45,631 nt of DNA from Leisingera sp. ANG-Vp (GTDB taxonomy: Bacteria; Pseudomonadota; Alphaproteobacteria; Rhodobacterales; Rhodobacteraceae): positions 1 to 45,631 of the forward strand of contig NZ_JWLD01000071.1 in NCBI RefSeq assembly GCF_000813725.1, read 5' to 3'. Below the pieces are notes generated by a model, which saw nothing but the letters and a program-made list of their open reading frames with translations, was not told the DNA's origin and did no database searches. Below are positions 38,343-45,631 of the stretch, in pieces; position 1 is the first letter of the stretch; every line of letters starts with the position of its first letter. A program made the translations under genes and the position numbers.

Positions 38343-39221
38343 TTAGCCCCGGGCCTCAAGGGCGTTGGCGATCAAATCCACGAAACCAGCCTCGTTCTTG
38401 ACGGCTGAGATCTGGTCGGCGGTGACGGTGACGCCCCAATTGTCCGCCATCGCCTGATAGCGCGGCTGGCGGTGCGCCAGCGCCTGGGCATAGGTCCAGC
38501 GGATAAAGGCGTCGGGGTCCACATCCCCTTCATCTATCCCGTTTTCCTGAAGATACTCTTGCCAGACCCGGTCCAGGAACTCGGGCTGATAGGACATCGG
38601 CTTGGGGGCGCGGTCAAAGCGGCGCACCAGCTCCTCGGTATGGGCCTCGCTGCCCTTGATCCAGACCATCAGCGTGTGTTTGCTGAGCTCGGACAGGATC
38701 TGGTCCTCGGGGTCATTTGCATCAACCCATTCGCAGATCGAGCCGCCGGTGTCGCAGATGAAATTCGGATAGCCATAGAGCTGCTGGGCGCGGCCCTCGA
38801 AATACTCAGTGTCCAAAAGCGCGCGGATTTCGGCAATCCGGAACTGTTCCTGCCGGTGCTTGTATTCGGCAATCGGCAGCCCGCCCTTGGCCTCGTCGCC
38901 CGGCTTGCCCAGATAAGAGGCGACCGGAGTCAGGTTCTCAAAGGTGATATTGGAGCCGATATAGATCGAATCCGACAGCAAGAGCTCGCGCAGGAACGGC
39001 ACTTTCATCGCTTCGGCTTTGGCGTTGTCGGCGATGTATTCGCCCATGTAGCGGGTGCCGATGCGGTAATCGATCGAGTAATGGAACCAGCTGCCGGCAC
39101 CGCGCAGGATGTTGCTGACATAGGTTTTGCCAAGCCCGGACATGCCAAAGAACAGCACCCGTTTGTTGGGCGCATCGCGCCAGTCCTGTGCGGAAGAGTA
39201 GAGCATGAGATCCAAGTCCAT
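38343..39221 (-). CDS. P-loop ATP/GTP-binding protein, function unknown
   Basis: 292 residues with Walker A GMSGLGKT (residues 26-33) in [56 protein letters not shown] and a C-terminal helical part ([27 protein letters not shown]) follow. The fold resembles small nucleotide or shikimate-type kinases, but no catalytic family is recognised. I recall it as a conserved alphaproteobacterial hypothetical. It lies between a transporter gene and metAA, all on the minus strand with short gaps (51 and 59 bases). A link to methionine metabolism is possible by context only. Confidence 0.8.
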   Translation of the reverse strand: MDLDLMLYSSAQDWRDAPNKRVLFFGMSGLGKTYVSNILRGAGSWFHYSIDYRIGTRYMGEYIADNAKAEAMKVPFLRELLLSDSIYIGSNITFENLTPVASYLGKPGDEAKGGLPIAEYKHRQEQFRIAEIRALLDTEYFEGRAQQLYGYPNFICDTGGSICEWVDANDPEDQILSELSKHTLMVWIKGSEAHTEELVRRFDRAPKPMSYQPEFLDRVWQEYLQENGIDEGDVDPDAFIRWTYAQALAHRQPRYQAMADNWGVTVTADQISAVKNEAGFVDLIANALEARG

Positions 39222-39272
39222 GAAGGTTTCACGCCTTGCTAATCACCTGCGCGGGCTTGGTCAATTGCGAGG

Positions 39273-40187
39273 TCAGTTCCGTGCGCGTTTGCGCCGCAAC
39301 AAGGGTTTGCCATTGAGGATCACCAGCCCGGCGGCCAGCAGGGCAAAACCGGCATAAGCCTGCGGCTTCAGCTCTTCCCCCAGCACCCAGGCGCCCAGCA
39401 CGATGGCCACAGGCGGGATGATCAGTGTGACCAGCATCAGGTTGCCGCTGCCCGCCAGCGCCAGCACCCGGTAGTAAAGCAGATAGGCGCCGGCAGTGGC
39501 GATCAGGGAGAAATAGGCGATGGAGATCCAGGTGCCGGTTTCCAGGCTAAAGGAGACAGGCCCGTCTATCAGCAGCGCGGCCGGAACCAGGCACACAGTC
39601 GAGCCTGTCAGCATTCCCGCCGCTGCCACTTGCGGCGCCAGGCCGGACAGTTTCAGCCGCGCCCAGGCGCTGGCGAATGCATAGGAGACGGTGCCCGCAA
39701 GCACCGCCAGCTGCGCGGTGCTGCGGATGTCGAAATTGGCAAATTGCTCGAGCCCGATGGCAGTGGCGACGCCCAGGAAGCCCAAGCCAACTCCCAGCGC
39801 CTTGCGCGCTGTCAGCCGCTCGTCGGCAAAAAACAGGGCGGCAACGATAACGCCGAAAATGGCCGTGGCCGCATTCAGGATCGAGGTGAGGCCGGTCTCA
39901 ATGTGAAGCTGGCCCCAGGCCATCAGTCCGAACGGGATCACATTGTTCAAGAGCCCCATAACCAGGAACGCGCCCCAGATACGCGGCTCTTTTGGAACCG
40001 GCAGCTGCATTGCCAGAACGGCGGCCCAGAGGAACAGGGCGGCCCAGCCGCAGCGGTGCAGCACCAGGGTCACAACAGGAATTTCATCCAGGGCAATGCG
40101 GATCGACAGGAACGATCCGCCCCAGATCACGCCGAGCAGGATCAGCTCGGCCCAGGCACGGGGGGATATGGTCTTTTGCGGGCTCAT
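39273..40187 (-). CDS. EamA-family (DMT) transporter
   Basis: 304 residues with about ten hydrophobic helices in two EamA halves: AWAELILLGVIWGGSFLSIRIAL and GSGNLMLVTLIIPPVAIVLGAWVLGEEL mark the typical start and second-half ends. Such carriers of the drug/metabolite superfamily export amino acids or other small metabolites from the inner membrane. The substrate is not readable. A second, different EamA gene lies at 41494. It is followed by the P-loop gene after 51 bases. Confidence 0.92.
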   Translation of the reverse strand: MSPQKTISPRAWAELILLGVIWGGSFLSIRIALDEIPVVTLVLHRCGWAALFLWAAVLAMQLPVPKEPRIWGAFLVMGLLNNVIPFGLMAWGQLHIETGLTSILNAATAIFGVIVAALFFADERLTARKALGVGLGFLGVATAIGLEQFANFDIRSTAQLAVLAGTVSYAFASAWARLKLSGLAPQVAAAGMLTGSTVCLVPAALLIDGPVSFSLETGTWISIAYFSLIATAGAYLLYYRVLALAGSGNLMLVTLIIPPVAIVLGAWVLGEELKPQAYAGFALLAAGLVILNGKPLLRRKRARN

Positions 40188-40236
40188 GGGGATCAGCTAG
40201 CGCGGCCCCGGCAGGCAAGCGACCCGTTTCTTGCGG

Positions 40237-40270
40237 CAAAAGAAAACCCCGCCCGGTTAGGGGCGGGGTT
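40237..40270 (-). terminator. Intrinsic terminator after the FadL-family gene
   Basis: On the minus strand AACCCCGCCC pairs with GGGCGGGGTT around a 6-base loop, and TTTTCTTTTG follows. It begins about 24 bases after the gene's stop. Confidence 0.85.
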
Positions 40271-40293
40271 GATGCGCGCACAGAGCCGCTGGT

Positions 40294-41388
40294 TCAGAAG
40301 TGATAACCCACTTTAAGACCGAAGCCGACAGACGTGTTGTCACCAAACTGCGAAGTGGCGAGCGGCGACCGGTTGACAACCGTTTGAGCGCTGCCGACAC
40401 GAGTGACGTTCACGCCGCCGGAGATTGACATGTTGCCCTGCTTGTACTTGGCGCCAATGGTCAGCCCAAGGCGGCCGTCCTGCGGGCTGAGATTGGATTG
40501 GAACCCGCCTAGGGTTTCTTCGTAGCTGACCGAAACGGACCCCGACCAGTTCTCATTGAACTTGCGGCCGACACCTAGAGTGTAAGTATAGCGGTCGTCG
40601 GCAAAAGACACCAAGGGTGCGCCGATCAAGGTGCCGGTATAGAACGTGGGCGAAATGTTGAAGTTGGACCATTCCACCCAACGCACGCCGCCGAAAAGAA
40701 GTGTATCCTTGGCGATCCCGGTCTGGAAATCCAGATTCAGGGCTTGCGGCGTGTTGATGGCGGTAGGCGTGGTCAGGCCTGCAGGCAGGCCGCCGCCTGT
40801 TTCCACTGTATTCAGATCGTGGTCGACTTCTGAGAAATAGGTCAACGCGATCCGCATTGCGATATCCGGGCGCTCATAGGCAACACCTACCAGGTAACCG
40901 AATCCTTCATCCTGGTCGCCTGTCGCCGCATAGTTTCCAAATACGGGAATTGAGACCTCGGCCTCCATCGTTTGCAGCCGGACACCACCGTAAACGCTGA
41001 AATTCTGATTGAACTTATAGCGCAGAATTGCGGAGATCGCGTTGGAATTCAGCTCGGCGGTAGCACCCTGGAATACGTATCCGGTTCCCGCGGGGTATTC
41101 CACGTCAGCGCCGAAAGGCTGATCGAAAATCAGTGCAAAGCTCAACTGATCATTGATGTCGCGCTTGTAGGCTGCGCCAAGCTGCAAGTGCGCCCCGACC
41201 ATGTCACCGGATCCCACACCCAGCGCTGTCCCTGAGACATCCGGGCTGACGTGGCCAATCGAAAACTCTGCGTAGGTGCCTTCTTCAAACAGCGCGCCGA
41301 GCGTCTGTCCGGACCGGTCGACGCCGCCGGCCATTGCAACACCCGGCAGCAGCGCCAGCGCCATGGGCGCAGCGTGGATCTTCTTCAT
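40294..41388 (-). CDS. Outer-membrane transport protein, FadL/OmpP1/TodX family
   Basis: 364 residues from ATG 41388, preceded by AGGGAGGAAC at good spacing. A signal peptide (KKIHAAPMALALLPGVAMA) leads into a beta-barrel with alternating hydrophobic strands, ending in an aromatic C-terminus (KVGYHF). The blocks AELNSNAISAILRYKF, DLDFQTGIAKDTLLFGGVRWVEWS and GRKFNENWSGSVSVSYEE resemble the FadL family, which passes long-chain fatty acids or other hydrophobic compounds across the outer membrane. Longer codons upstream (to 41457) are unlikely. The real ligand is not known. Confidence 0.88.
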   Translation of the reverse strand: MKKIHAAPMALALLPGVAMAGGVDRSGQTLGALFEEGTYAEFSIGHVSPDVSGTALGVGSGDMVGAHLQLGAAYKRDINDQLSFALIFDQPFGADVEYPAGTGYVFQGATAELNSNAISAILRYKFNQNFSVYGGVRLQTMEAEVSIPVFGNYAATGDQDEGFGYLVGVAYERPDIAMRIALTYFSEVDHDLNTVETGGGLPAGLTTPTAINTPQALNLDFQTGIAKDTLLFGGVRWVEWSNFNISPTFYTGTLIGAPLVSFADDRYTYTLGVGRKFNENWSGSVSVSYEETLGGFQSNLSPQDGRLGLTIGAKYKQGNMSISGGVNVTRVGSAQTVVNRSPLATSQFGDNTSVGFGLKVGYHF

Positions 41389-41493
41389 CTGTTCCTCCCT
41401 GTAGGAAAGCCTTTCCGGCTTTTTGTTCTGAGACCGTAACCGGCGGAATTTCGGCAAATCAATGCTAACGAAACGGAAACCAGCCGGAATCGG

Positions 41494-42366
41494 TCAATCT
41501 TGAGCGGTTTTCACAGGTTTCTTTGCAACTATGTTGATATAATTTGCAATGCAAATGATTGCGGCTCCGCTCAGAACCCAAGCATCCAATGCTTCGCCGT
41601 AGATCAGCATGCCTAGAACCGCGATGGCGGGCAGGCGGGCAAAGTCGACCGGCACGACCACGCTGGCGGGGGCCAGCGACAACGCGGTGGTCAGGCAGAA
41701 ATGAGCGGTCAGCCCGGCAATGCCGATCAGCACCAGCCAGGGCAGGGTCACCGCATCCGGCAGGGCCATGTCACCGTCCCAGCCGGCCGCCAGCAGGCCC
41801 ATCACCAGCTGCATGGCGGTCAGCCAGAATAAGATCGACGCAATATCCTCGTGCCGGGTCAGGCGCTTGGTCAGGATCGCCGTCAGCGCAAAGAAAATGG
41901 CGCAGGCTGCCGCAGCAGCAAGGCCCGGGCTCAGCGTGTCGGGGCTTGGCCGTGCGACAATCAGGATGCCGGCAAAACCCAGCAGAACTGCCAGCATCCG
42001 CCGCCGGGTCAGCACTTCGCCCAGCAGCAGCGGTGACAGGATGATCACCCACAGAGGGGATGTGAACTCAAGTGCAAAGACCTGGGCCAGCGGCACCAGG
42101 GTAACCGCCAGAAACCAAAGGTTCTGGCCGGTGAAATGAAACATGTTGCGCAGCAGATGCACGCCCAGCCGGTTCCGGCGTACCTGATGCCATCTGCCGG
42201 TTGCGCTCAGCACTGCCAGCACGATCAGCAGCCCCACCAGGCTGCGGTACGCCATGATTTCAAAAGTATCGAGCGTCAGCCCGGCCTCGCGGCCGGCAAT
42301 GGCCATCGCCGAGAAAGAGGCAATAGCGCCAGTCATCCAGAGCGCAGCCCGTGTTGTGTTCGTCAT
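41494..42366 (-). CDS. EamA-family (DMT) transporter
   Basis: 290 residues, about ten membrane helices. Half one starts AALWMTGAIASFSAMAIAGREAG, with FALEFTSPLWVIILSPLLLGEVL. Half two has AHFCLTTALSLAPASVVVPVDFARLPAIAVLG and GEALDAWVLSGAAIICIANY. Its ATG overlaps the stop of the upstream YdcF-like gene (TGATG), so it is likely part of the guaA-ydcF-like-transporter run. The substrate is unknown. Confidence 0.9.
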   Translation of the reverse strand: MTNTTRAALWMTGAIASFSAMAIAGREAGLTLDTFEIMAYRSLVGLLIVLAVLSATGRWHQVRRNRLGVHLLRNMFHFTGQNLWFLAVTLVPLAQVFALEFTSPLWVIILSPLLLGEVLTRRRMLAVLLGFAGILIVARPSPDTLSPGLAAAAACAIFFALTAILTKRLTRHEDIASILFWLTAMQLVMGLLAAGWDGDMALPDAVTLPWLVLIGIAGLTAHFCLTTALSLAPASVVVPVDFARLPAIAVLGMLIYGEALDAWVLSGAAIICIANYINIVAKKPVKTAQD

Positions 42367-43016
42367 CAGTGCAGCCAGCCGTCATCTTGCAGGTTCAACG
42401 GGGCCGCTGCGCTCCAGGCAACGGCTCTGAACAGGTTGAACCAGACAGCGGCGGTCTCCCGCAAGAGGATATTGAACCCGGGTCTGCCGGTTTCCGGATT
42501 CCGGCGCACCTTTTCCGAGGCTGCCAGGTGCAGCCGGTTTGCCCCGGCCCAGCGGAACGAAGCCCAGGACCGCGGCAGGTGGAAGGCTTCGGTCACAAGG
42601 ATAAGATCCGTCTGCTGCGGCAGCAGCGGCAGGGTAAACAGCGCATTCTGCAAAGTGGACTGAGATCTGTTTTCAGAGATCATCGCAGCTTTCGGGACAC
42701 CAAGGCTGACAGCCAGCGCTGCCATCTGCTCTCCGGCTGACGGACCGCCCGGAGCTGCGGTGCCGCCGGTAAAGGCGACAAGCGGCGCACGGTCCGCATG
42801 ATACAGCTCTGCGCATTTGGCCACCCGCTGGCGTGTTGCCGTATGCAGGGTCCCATCTGCGGACATACCGCCGCCCAGGCAGATGATTGCATTAGCCCGG
42901 GGCAGCTCCGAGGCTTGTCTTTCAGGCCAAAGAAAAGTCCATAACAGCACGGCACCAAAAGTAAAAAGCCCAGTGGATGCAAACCACTGGGCAATTTTTT
43001 TGATGCGCCGGATCAT
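42366..43016 (-). CDS. YdcF/SanA-like (DUF218) membrane protein
   Basis: 216 residues from ATG 43016 (an in-frame GTG lies at 43022). One N-terminal membrane helix ([20 protein letters not shown]) precedes a DUF218 domain: [94 protein letters not shown]. Members (SanA, ElyC, YdcF) act in envelope integrity, with unsettled chemistry. Its ATG overlaps the guaA TGA. A terminator-like hairpin lies inside its first codons. Confidence 0.87.
   Translation of the reverse strand: MIRRIKKIAQWFASTGLFTFGAVLLWTFLWPERQASELPRANAIICLGGGMSADGTLHTATRQRVAKCAELYHADRAPLVAFTGGTAAPGGPSAGEQMAALAVSLGVPKAAMISENRSQSTLQNALFTLPLLPQQTDLILVTEAFHLPRSWASFRWAGANRLHLAASEKVRRNPETGRPGFNILLRETAAVWFNLFRAVAWSAAAPLNLQDDGWLH
42963..42992 (-). 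terminator. guaA: guaA terminator embedded in the YdcF-like gene
   Basis: GCCCAGTGG (42968-42976) and CCACTGGGC (42984-42992) form a perfect 9-bp stem with a 7-base loop. On the minus strand TTTTT follows (AAAAA at 42963-42967), an intrinsic terminator starting 21 bases after the guaA stop, within codons about 8-18 of the YdcF-like gene. On the + strand it is also followed by seven T residues. Confidence 0.7.
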
Positions 43017-44581
43017 TCCCACTCGATGGTGCCCGGAGGCTTCGAGGTGATGTCATAGGTGCAGCGGTTGATGCCTTTCACCTCATTGATGATCCTTGTG
43101 GCGGTCTCGCCCAGAAACTCATGGCTGAACGGATAGTAATCCGCGGTCATGCCATCAACGGATGTCACGGCGCGCAGGGCGCAGGCGTAGTCATAGGTGC
43201 GCCCGTCGCCCATCACGCCGACAGTGCGGACCGGCAGGATCGCCACGAAGGCCTGCCAGATCTCGTCATAGAGCCCGTGCTTGCGGATCTGGTCGATATA
43301 GATCGCATCCGCCTCGCGCAGGATCTCCAGCTTTTCGCGGGTGATCTCGCCGGGGCAGCGGATCGCCAGGCCCGGTCCGGGGAAGGGATGGCGGCCGATG
43401 AAGCTTTGCGGCAGGCCCAGTTCACGGCCCAGGGCGCGGACCTCGTCCTTGAACAGCTCGCGCAGCGGCTCGACCAGTTTCAGGCCCATCTTCTCCGGCA
43501 GGCCGCCCACGTTGTGGTGCGACTTGATGGTGACGGAAGGACCGCCCGAGAAGGATACGGATTCGATCACATCCGGATACAGGGTGCCCTGCGCCAGGAA
43601 CTCGGCGCCGTCGATGGTATCGGCGTGCTTCTGGAACACGTCGATGAACAGCTTGCCGATGATCTTGCGCTTGGTTTCCGGGTCGGATTGGCCGTCCAGC
43701 TCGCCCAGGAACAGATCGCTTTCATCTGCGTGGATCAGCTGGATGTTGTAATTGTCGCGGAACATCGAGACGACTTCTTCCGCCTCGTTCTTGCGCAGCA
43801 GGCCGTGGTCGACGAACACACACGTCAGCTGATCGCCGATCGCTTCGTGGATCAGGATCGCTGCGACGGAAGAGTCGACGCCGCCGGACAGACCGCAGAT
43901 CACCTTCTTGTCGCCGACCTGCTCGCGGATCTTCTCGATCATCTGCTCGCGGTAGGCGCCCATGGTCCAGTCGCCTTCGAAACCCGCCAGATTGACGAAG
44001 TTCTCATAGAGCTTGGCGCCATTGGGGGTGTGATGGACTTCCGGGTGGAACTGCACGGCGTAAAAGTTGCGGGAGACATCGGCGGTGATGGCAAAAGGCG
44101 CGTTGGGGGAGGGGCCGTAAACCTCGAACCCCGGGGCGATTTCACTGACGTGGTCGCCATGCGACATCCAGACCTGCTCACGGTCGGCATCGTCGGCGAA
44201 CCAGCCGTCCAGCAGCTCCAGCCGCTCGACCGTCGGGGTCACAAAGGCACGGCCGAATTCGGCGGTGCCGTGGCCGCTTTCGACCTTGCCGCCCAGCTGG
44301 TGCATCATCACCTGCTGGCCGTAGCAAATGCCCAGGATCGGCACGCCGAGATCAAAGATCTCCTGCGGCGCGCGCGGCGAGCCTTCACGGGTCACACTGT
44401 CCGGCCCGCCCGAGAAGATCACCGCTTTGGGCGCCATCTTGCGCACAAAGTCCATGGTGACGTTCTGATAGGGGTGGATTTCGCAATAGACGTTCAGCTC
44501 GCGCAGGCGGCGCGCAATCAGCTGCGTGACCTGGCTGCCAAAGTCGATGATGAGAAGGCGGTCATGGGATGTCTCTGTCAT
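43013..44581 (-). CDS. guaA: GMP synthase (glutamine-hydrolysing) GuaA
   Basis: Converts XMP to GMP. The class I amidotransferase domain comes first ([20 protein letters not shown], nucleophile Cys in [20 protein letters not shown], then [16 protein letters not shown]). The PP-loop ATP pyrophosphatase domain follows ([21 protein letters not shown]), and then a C-terminal dimer domain ending [17 protein letters not shown]. 522 residues is the standard length. The ATG at 44581 is clear of the gene on the other strand. A 138-base spacer separates it from the + strand gene at 44720. Confidence 0.97.
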   Translation of the reverse strand: MTETSHDRLLIIDFGSQVTQLIARRLRELNVYCEIHPYQNVTMDFVRKMAPKAVIFSGGPDSVTREGSPRAPQEIFDLGVPILGICYGQQVMMHQLGGKVESGHGTAEFGRAFVTPTVERLELLDGWFADDADREQVWMSHGDHVSEIAPGFEVYGPSPNAPFAITADVSRNFYAVQFHPEVHHTPNGAKLYENFVNLAGFEGDWTMGAYREQMIEKIREQVGDKKVICGLSGGVDSSVAAILIHEAIGDQLTCVFVDHGLLRKNEAEEVVSMFRDNYNIQLIHADESDLFLGELDGQSDPETKRKIIGKLFIDVFQKHADTIDGAEFLAQGTLYPDVIESVSFSGGPSVTIKSHHNVGGLPEKMGLKLVEPLRELFKDEVRALGRELGLPQSFIGRHPFPGPGLAIRCPGEITREKLEILREADAIYIDQIRKHGLYDEIWQAFVAILPVRTVGVMGDGRTYDYACALRAVTSVDGMTADYYPFSHEFLGETATRIINEVKGINRCTYDITSKPPGTIEWE

Positions 44582-44719
44582 GCTTGGCTCATAGGGCCTG
44601 CGCTCATTGGTGGCAAGAGGTCATGGCAGCAGTAGCGCGCAAAGAACACCCTAGTAGTCGCCTAAGACGGGAACAGCGCTAAGTTCAACACTGTTTTCGC
44701 GATTGCCCGGGAGAGAGAC

Positions 44720-45412
44720 ATGCCGGCAGAAACAGGATTTGGAATTAACAAGCGTCAGAAGCTGTACAAAGACCGGCACCCGGTAGTGCATCATAAAGGG
44801 TCGGCAAAGCGGCCCAAGTGCGGTTGCGGTTCCTGGCTGAACCATTGGCTTGTGTATACGGGAAACTATTCTGCAAAATGCGTCTATATGGGGTGTTCTT
44901 CGGATGCCGAGGATGGTGCCCATGTGCGTTTTGTGCGCAAGAAGTCACCGTCCAGCAGCACATATGTTCCTTATGGGGCTTCATTTATTGTGCCCATGTG
45001 CGGATTGCATAACCGGTCCAGGTTCACCAATCCGTTCTTCATTCACAAAGATCGCTGGATGATAGATGATACTGCTCGGGACTTGTGCGAAACAGCGACC
45101 TACCGTCTGAACAGACAGAACTACTTCTATATGCAGGTAAAAAAAGGCAACGGCAAACCTAAGTGCGGGTGTCGGAGCTATCTTCGCCACTATCAGCTGG
45201 CTTCTGGCAGCAGCCGGCGCAGATGCGCTGCAATGGGATGTTCCAAACCGGCTGTCATGGCCGGACCAATGAAGTCTCTGGACAAGCGCACAGACTATGA
45301 CCGCTGGGTGGCGCCGCTGTGCCGCAAGCACGGTCAGCCAGGTGCGGAAATCTACATCAAAAGAAAGGCCGAAGTGGTCAGCCCGAGGAAATGCGACGAT
45401 TGCGGGCAGTAG
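44720..45412 (+). CDS. Duplicated Cys/His metal-binding protein (hypothetical)
   Basis: 230 residues, no named family. Two copies of one domain are visible. Repeat A (about 32-108) has C34-x-C36, W39, H42, C54, C59, a GAHV motif at 66-69 and C94-x2-H97-N98. Repeat B (about 147-212) has C149-x-C151, Y154, H157, C169, C174 and C201-x2-H204 but lacks GAHV. The tail has C225-x2-C228. The pattern C-x-C...C-x4-C...C-x2-H fits a treble-clef or zinc-ribbon type of site, as in many small orphan proteins. AGAGAG precedes the ATG. GC content looks lower than neighbours, suggesting transfer. Confidence 0.65.
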   Translation: MPAETGFGINKRQKLYKDRHPVVHHKGSAKRPKCGCGSWLNHWLVYTGNYSAKCVYMGCSSDAEDGAHVRFVRKKSPSSSTYVPYGASFIVPMCGLHNRSRFTNPFFIHKDRWMIDDTARDLCETATYRLNRQNYFYMQVKKGNGKPKCGCRSYLRHYQLASGSSRRRCAAMGCSKPAVMAGPMKSLDKRTDYDRWVAPLCRKHGQPGAEIYIKRKAEVVSPRKCDDCGQ

Positions 45413-45428
45413 AAATCCGGGCGGTCTT

Positions 45429-45444
45429 CCAGGCACATGCCTGG
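45429..45444 (+). repeat. Small inverted repeat after the metal-binding protein gene
   Basis: CCAGGCA and TGCCTGG (45429-45435, 45438-45444) form a 7-bp stem around CA, without a T run. It lies 17 bases after the stop and could be a weak terminator. Confidence 0.3.
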
Positions 45445-45569
45445 TGAATTGGGGGAAATTGCTCCGTGAATGTCGCTTTTCAACTTGAATGGCCGTTATC
45501 CTGCGGCGCGCAAAGCCGGGAGGCCGGTAGAAACTCATGCCATGAATTGCCCTTGGTGAGGAAACAAGA

Positions 45570-45631
45570 ATGACCGAAGCAGCACCGCGCCGTCGCGCCC
45601 GGGGTGGCGGCGGCGCCGCCCGCCGCGCTGA
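45570..45631 (+). CDS. Start of a probable trimethylamine methyltransferase (MttB) family gene, cut by the window end
   Basis: ATG 45570 follows GAGGA and opens with MTEAAPRRRARGGGGAARRA before the window ends. This Arg/Gly/Ala-rich opening resembles the start I recall for MttB-like methyltransferases in Roseobacter-group bacteria, which act in one-carbon/methylamine metabolism. Only 20 residues are visible, so the family call is tentative and the rest of the gene lies outside. Confidence 0.45.
   Translation, partial: MTEAAPRRRARGGGGAARRA

Noticed and set aside
43121-44635. Long + strand open frame opposite guaA
   Set aside because: guaA on the minus strand has both catalytic domains; the + translation is a composition artefact.

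Overview
The window is a stretch of chromosome from a high-GC alphaproteobacterium, most likely a member of the Rhodobacterales (Roseobacter group, Leisingera/Phaeobacter-like). The evidence is the SciP-CtrA cell-cycle pair, a rplM-rpsI operon with an N-terminally extended S9, acetyl-type MetA, a GTTC-N7-GTTC LexA-type box, and many intrinsic terminators followed by short T runs. No tRNA or rRNA gene, CRISPR array, insertion sequence or prophage was recognised. Almost all of it is core chromosome.

Region 1 (1-13641). A partial miaA on the minus strand diverges from pyrH. The + strand then carries the envelope-biogenesis cluster frr-uppS-cdsA-dxr-rseP-(small membrane ORF)-bamA-skp-fabZ-lpxA-lpxI-lpxB. 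It joins ribosome recycling, isoprenoid and undecaprenyl supply, phospholipid synthesis, outer-membrane protein assembly and lipid A synthesis. A minus-strand gene for an acyl-carrier-like membrane protein (1332-1976) sits between pyrH and frr. lpxD is absent from its usual place before fabZ.

Region 2 (13642-21358). A palindrome-rich convergent spacer is followed by mnmA (-), the cell-cycle genes sciP and ctrA, then ligA-recG. Downstream is a previously unlisted 40-residue membrane protein gene (20995-21117), preceded by four GTTC direct repeats that include a perfect alphaproteobacterial LexA box. This is the strongest candidate here for an undescribed regulatory/effector unit, because it resembles SOS-induced small membrane division inhibitors.

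Region 3 (21359-29570). This holds housekeeping metabolism and tRNA modification: an IscU-like scaffold, hisI, gluQRS, a methyltransferase, trmFO, an enoyl-CoA hydratase, a PaaI-type thioesterase, psd and the polyamine pair speD-speE. The speD leader can fold into a compact branched RNA.

Region 4 (29570-36318). A DUF1127 gene diverges from a MocR-type regulator, with repeated operator-like sites between them. Next come a lipoprotein gene and rplM-rpsI. A truncated haemoglobin overlaps an adenylate cyclase and may form a two-protein gas sensor. A TetR regulator and a PPK2 kinase follow.

Region 5 (36380-45631). Mostly minus-strand genes: an alpha/beta hydrolase, metAA, a P-loop protein, two EamA transporters, a FadL-family porin, a YdcF-like protein and guaA. 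A probable latecomer gene for a duplicated Cys/His metal-binding protein (44720-45412) follows, then the start of what looks like a trimethylamine methyltransferase (MttB) family gene. All calls rest on reading the sequence and remembered family motifs; no database search was run.
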